DNA from: Candidatus Culexmicrobium profundum
GTDB lineage: Archaea; Thermoproteota; Methanomethylicia; Culexarchaeales; Culexmicrobiaceae
Assembly: GCA_025061245.1 (NCBI GenBank)
Contig: JANZKD010000094.1
Location: forward strand, 1 to 6,774
Length of the DNA stretch: 6,774 nucleotides
Reading direction: 5' to 3'
Shown: positions 4,887 through 6,774 of the stretch, piece after piece
How positions within the stretch are numbered: the first letter of the stretch is position 1
How the letters are laid out: the number at the start of each line of letters is the position of its first letter
Position numbers and translations under genes: made by a program
The notes under the pieces: generated by a model
Told to the model about the DNA's origin: nothing
Databases searched by the model: none
Seen by the model: only the letters and a program-made list of their open reading frames with translations

Positions 4887-5032
4887 AATAAAATTAATGT
4901 AAGACCGATTATTAGTCTTACTACTCTACCTAACTGCTCTAAATTGTATGTCTTTCTCTTACTTTTTCTAAACCATATCATGCTTGCTACTGCATCTAAA
5001 GAAATAAAAAAACCAAAAAGTTTGTGCCACAT
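4883..5032 (-). CDS. 49-residue protein with two short hydrophobic segments
   Basis: The product begins MWHKLFGFFISLDAVASMIW, followed by a basic loop FRKSKRKTYNLEQLGRVVR and a hydrophobic C-terminus LIIGLTLILL. The topology suggests a small membrane hairpin with its basic loop inside the cell. It is linked on both sides: the ATG shares one base with the upstream stop (TAATG at 5032) and the stop overlaps the next ATG by 4 bp. Those overlaps, together with the hydrophobic profile, are the support for the gene. The function is unknown; a holin-like role is one possibility. Confidence 0.7.
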   Translation of the reverse strand: MWHKLFGFFISLDAVASMIWFRKSKRKTYNLEQLGRVVRLIIGLTLILL

Positions 5033-5319
5033 TATTGAAAAAACTCTATGAGCTTTTTAAAGAATTTTCTCCATAGGAATTTCTTAACGTTCTCAATCAA
5101 TGCTACCATTCCTGTGTTTAAAACAAATTCTTGTGCTGCCTCTAGTGTCCAACCCATGTAAGCGCTTATTACTCCTGAAACACCGCCAACTATTATGCTT
5201 TGAAGAAACTTGTATGGATCAAACTTCTCGAAACTACCGTCTTTCTTTAGCGATTTAAGATAACCTGTTGTTCCATATGCTAGACCTGCATACAGACCTA
5301 TTAGTATATGTTCAAACAT
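5032..5319 (-). CDS. 95-residue membrane protein, first gene of the minus-strand run
   Basis: A hydrophobic segment lies at residues ~4-20 (HILIGLYAGLAYGTTGY), a charged loop KSLKKDGSFEKFDPYK follows, and a second Gly-rich hydrophobic segment at ~39-56 (LQSIIVGGVSGVISAYMG). The C-terminus (77-95) is an amphipathic basic/aromatic helix (ENVKKFLWRKFFKKLIEFFQ). No family is recognised; two spans plus a basic amphipathic tail would suit a holin-like or envelope protein. The ATG at 5319 lies about 25 bp from a TTTTTAAG TATA box, so the run 5319-2224 probably begins here with a leaderless transcript. Its start lies 33 bp from the divergent metalloprotease-like gene. Confidence 0.85.
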   Translation of the reverse strand: MFEHILIGLYAGLAYGTTGYLKSLKKDGSFEKFDPYKFLQSIIVGGVSGVISAYMGWTLEAAQEFVLNTGMVALIENVKKFLWRKFFKKLIEFFQ

Positions 5320-5339
5320 AATTTTACTTTCGTGAGCAA

Positions 5340-5347
5340 CTTAAAAA
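5340..5347 (-). promoter_or_regulatory. TATA box TTTTTAAG driving the minus-strand run
   Basis: TTTTTAAG on the minus strand is centred about 25 bp upstream of the ATG at 5319, which implies a leaderless transcript. The identical octamer drives the plus-strand gene near 5762. It lies only a few bases before the start of the divergent HExxH gene. Confidence 0.6.
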
Positions 5348-5352
5348 TTATT

Positions 5353-5691
5353 ATGGAAAGAGATTTACTTCCCTCTAATGGAAATTTCTACCTTTATAGA
5401 AAAGACAAAAAATATGTTTGGGTTTTCTATGCTATTAAAGAGCCAATTGACTTTTTTGAAATAATGCTAGAGATGGTTTATGGTGCTTACTTGAGTTTTA
5501 GCAATGGAAGAAAAAGAGAGCATTTGATAATGATAAACTTAACAGCACCGTATAGCGGAAAATACTCTATTAGAACGTTGGTAGAAACTTGTCTTCATGA
5601 ATTATTACATGCAGAAGGGATAAGGGATGAGATTGTTGTTGAAATACTCACAAAGAAACTTTTGCGTGGTTATAGATTTAATAGACTTTGA
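5353..5691 (+). CDS. 112-residue minimal zinc-metalloprotease-like (HExxH) protein
   Basis: The product carries a clear HExxH motif, TCLHELLHAEG, with His82, Glu83 and His86 (numbered from the ATG at 5353). It is followed by D92-E93 and E97 (GIRDEIVVEILTKKL), either glutamate being a candidate third zinc ligand as in gluzincin-like proteins. The preceding strand region (HLIMINLTAP) fits the usual arrangement before the active-site helix. There is no signal peptide or membrane helix. At about 112 residues it is close to a minimal protease core. A longer frame starts at an ATG at 5308, but that overlaps the divergent gene's start codon; the 5353 ATG has the local ATT-ATG context and is preferred. 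Zinc binding is likely, the substrate unknown; processing of particle proteins or an anti-host role are both open. Confidence 0.82.
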   Translation: MERDLLPSNGNFYLYRKDKKYVWVFYAIKEPIDFFEIMLEMVYGAYLSFSNGRKREHLIMINLTAPYSGKYSIRTLVETCLHELLHAEGIRDEIVVEILTKKLLRGYRFNRL

Positions 5692-5694
5692 AGT

Positions 5695-5712
5695 ATAAAC
5701 ACTAATGTTTAT
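5695..5712 (+). terminator. dyad ATAAACA-CTAA-TGTTTAT after the HExxH gene
   Basis: A perfect 7-bp inverted repeat with a 4-base loop begins four bases after the TGA stop and ends ten bases before a strong TATA box. It could be a 3' end hairpin for the upstream transcript or an operator controlling the downstream promoter; the sequence does not separate these. Confidence 0.4.
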
Positions 5713-5721
5713 CTAGAAACC

Positions 5722-5729
5722 TTTTTAAG
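5722..5729 (+). promoter_or_regulatory. strong TATA box TTTTTAAG with A-rich BRE-like lead
   Basis: GAAACC followed by TTTTTAAG matches the Sulfolobus BRE-TATA layout. Centred near 5725-5726, it predicts transcription from about 5751-5753, immediately before or at the AGGTGA ribosome-binding site of the hydrophobic small-protein gene. This is the most consensus-like promoter in the window. Confidence 0.65.
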
Positions 5730-5761
5730 CACATTCACCAAACGCTAATTAGGTGAAGATG

Positions 5762-5974
5762 ATGGTCACAACCAAACAACTCTTAAAAGGATCTATCCAC
5801 TCTGCAGCAGGTGCTTTAGGTGGCTTTTTAGGTGGAGTCGCAATCCAAGCAATAGCAACAGCAGCAGGTGTTGGTGGTTTAGCAGTACCAGTTCAATATA
5901 TAACTCCTGTCTTCACGATTGCAGCAGCAGCACTCGGTTTCGGTCACGGAATATCTGAAGATTCTAAAAAGTAA
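5762..5974 (+). CDS. 70-residue very hydrophobic Ala/Gly-rich protein, candidate small structural membrane protein
   Basis: The product has a short basic N-terminus (MVTTKQLLKGSIHSAAG), a long Gly/Ala helix (~17-41, GALGGFLGGVAIQAIATAAG), a short turn AVPVQ, a second hydrophobic helix (~47-62, ITPVFTIAAAALGFGHG) and a charged tail SEDSKK. The ribosome-binding site AGGTGA at 5751-5756 lies five bases before the ATG at 5762; a GTG at 5753 and an ATG at 5759 are in-frame alternatives that add up to three residues, and the GTG would suit a leaderless start. A consensus-like promoter precedes it. Two-helix, Ala/Gly-rich small proteins from strong promoters are typical of coat proteins in spindle-shaped archaeal viruses, but no sequence family match is claimed. 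Confidence 0.83.
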   Translation: MVTTKQLLKGSIHSAAGALGGFLGGVAIQAIATAAGVGGLAVPVQYITPVFTIAAAALGFGHGISEDSKK

Positions 5975-5981
5975 GTGAAAC

Positions 5982-6281
5982 ATGAGAGATAAACTTGTCC
6001 TCTTACCTTTTATTATTTTTTTAGGAGCATTAGGCTACGTTTTTGTTACAACGAATTATACTCCATTTGTCCCCAATTACAGCAATTTCACTCCTAACCT
6101 GACGTTTAATTTCACTAACTATACTGTCGATTTGTTAAGCAATGAAGAGATAATGGTAAGGATGCTTTGCTATAATGCTGTTAGGTACAATATGACGATG
6201 AAAATGTTTAACTACACATGCTTTCCAGTAAACTATAGTTGGACTAAGTATAATTGCTTATGTATTGTTACTAACCCATGA
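5982..6281 (+). CDS. 99-residue membrane-anchored protein with nine N-glycosylation sequons
   Basis: A signal-anchor helix (KLVLLPFIIFLGALGYVFV, 4-22) is followed by an external domain packed with N-x-S/T sequons at Asn 25, 32, 35, 39, 43, 46, 70, 77 and 84. The first six fall within 24 residues. Four cysteines (63, 80, 92, 94) could form disulfides. The chain is rich in Asn, Tyr, Phe and Thr, typical of glycosylated outward-facing proteins in thermoacidophilic archaea, where virion proteins are also often glycosylated. The ATG follows the upstream stop by 7 bp with an AAGTGA ribosome-binding element, so it shares the promoter at 5722. The 3' end overlaps the convergent cysteine-hydrolase gene by 11 bp. 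It is a likely surface glycoprotein; receptor binding is inference. Confidence 0.85.
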   Translation: MRDKLVLLPFIIFLGALGYVFVTTNYTPFVPNYSNFTPNLTFNFTNYTVDLLSNEEIMVRMLCYNAVRYNMTMKMFNYTCFPVNYSWTKYNCLCIVTNP

Positions 6282-6774
6282 ACCAAATCTCTCTTGTGAA
6301 GTAAATGTAATCATTGTTTTTTCCTTTCTTTATTTCATTTGCCTCTCCAATAACTGTATTTGTTTGCGGTTCATATACCCACACTTTATCATCTTTGGTA
6401 ATGAAAACATTATAAGCATGAACCATAGACCATGCAATACCAAATGCTAGTTGTTTGTTAAATCCTGATTTATAGCTAGAATATGCTACCATTGCTGCCA
6501 TTACCAGAGCAAAGTCATCACAATCAAAAACATCTGTAGTCCAGGTACCAACAATAGTTTTCTTAACAGCCGTTAAAACTCTTTTCCAGTCATCCATTTC
6601 AAGGGATAGATAGGTTAAGTCTGCAGTTTCCCAGTCATAAGCATATCTATACAGAAATTGTCTGGGATATACTTCAGTAGTCCCATTTTTAATCAGAGGT
6701 TTTAGGTCTGGTAAATTAATTCTTCTCAATAGTTGTTCAGTAAGGGTTTTTATTCTGGCTTCATAATAAGCACA
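6271..6774 (-). CDS. Transglutaminase-like cysteine hydrolase (Cys-His-Glu), 5' end beyond the right edge
   Basis: The frame is open from the stop at 6273-6271 to the window edge. A TTG at 6729 could be taken as start, but the 15 codons before it read as good amphipathic helix (YYEARIKTLTEQLLRRINLP) without a stop, so the gene very likely begins outside. Numbered from that TTG, the active-site pattern is Cys70 in VFDCDDFALVMAAM, His104 in MVHAYNVFI and Glu120 in WVYEPQTN. This Cys-His-Asp/Glu order and the CDDFA and EPQT signatures match phage- and archaeal-type transglutaminase-like cysteine peptidases. No signal peptide is visible. Such enzymes cut or cross-link peptide bonds, and in phages related proteins take part in virion or cell-envelope processing. 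The catalytic class is likely, the substrate unknown. Confidence 0.82.
   Translation of the reverse strand, partial: CAYYEARIKTLTEQLLRRINLPDLKPLIKNGTTEVYPRQFLYRYAYDWETADLTYLSLEMDDWKRVLTAVKKTIVGTWTTDVFDCDDFALVMAAMVAYSSYKSGFNKQLAFGIAWSMVHAYNVFITKDDKVWVYEPQTNTVIGEANEIKKGKNNDYIYFTREIWFMG

Noticed and set aside
5308..5352. Upstream ATG extension of the HExxH gene
   Set aside because: It overlaps the divergent gene's start codon and promoter, adds a sequence with no domain, and the ATG at 5353 has the start context shared by other genes here.
6265..6450. Plus-strand 61-codon open frame
   Set aside because: It is antisense to the transglutaminase-like gene and its product is a Cys/Ile/Phe-rich shadow without a ribosome-binding site.
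6727..6729. TTG as start of the transglutaminase-like gene
   Set aside because: The frame stays open through 15 further good-looking codons to the window edge, so the TTG (a leucine codon in a helix) is probably internal.
1..6774. tRNA, rRNA, CRISPR array, insertion sequence, integrase or replication origin
   Set aside because: No cloverleaf, regularly spaced repeats, transposase or integrase motifs, or iteron arrays were seen on reading both strands; the two palindrome copies are too few for a CRISPR or iteron array.

Overview
The window looks like part of a virus or virus-like element of a thermophilic archaeon, most plausibly of the Sulfolobales. The base composition is AT-rich. Arginine is mostly AGA/AGG and isoleucine ATA is common. 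Genes are small and packed with 1-4 bp overlaps. Several starts are preceded at about 26 bp by Sulfolobus-type TATA boxes (for example TTTTTAAG twice), which implies leaderless transcripts, and internal operon genes carry GGTGA-type ribosome-binding sites. Many products are short, membrane-spanning or Ig-like. There is no rRNA, tRNA, CRISPR array, transposase or replication gene. The assignment to an archaeal virus is inference from style, since no hallmark capsid or packaging gene is recognised.

Left part (1-1588, minus strand): a chymotrypsin-fold serine protease with a complete His-Asp-Ser triad and a C-terminal hydrophobic tail. It is followed by a tightly overlapping trio: an 86-residue protein with an Sm/LSm-like pattern, an 82-residue protein with weak KH-like features, and a gene that runs off the left edge. 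Divergent from the protease (1615-2112, plus strand) are a two-helix membrane protein and a single carboxypeptidase-regulatory-like (transthyretin-fold) domain. A 26-bp divergent spacer separates the two units.

Centre (2113-5319): a 111-bp convergent spacer holds two copies of a CACAA-N-TTGTG palindrome. Then comes a long minus-strand run, read from 5319 down to 2224. It contains a 95-residue membrane protein, a 49-residue membrane protein, a 58-residue basic helical protein, a His-rich protein whose frame is broken at a strong hairpin, two paralogous Ig-like (CARDB-type) proteins, a 46-residue single-helix protein, and 136- and 214-residue membrane proteins. This run looks like a virion or envelope module. 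The 620 bp that seem empty between 4409 and 5031 are in fact filled by four short ORFs.

Right part (5353-6774): a plus-strand HExxH minimal metalloprotease-like gene, a dyad, and a strong promoter driving a very hydrophobic 70-residue protein and a membrane-anchored protein with nine N-glycosylation sequons. A convergent transglutaminase-like cysteine-hydrolase gene is cut by the right edge.

The most interesting themes are three unrelated hydrolase folds (Ser, Zn and Cys type) beside surface-type Ig, glycoprotein and membrane proteins; the duplicated palindrome; the frame break on a hairpin; and a recurrent ATT directly before ATG at most gene starts.
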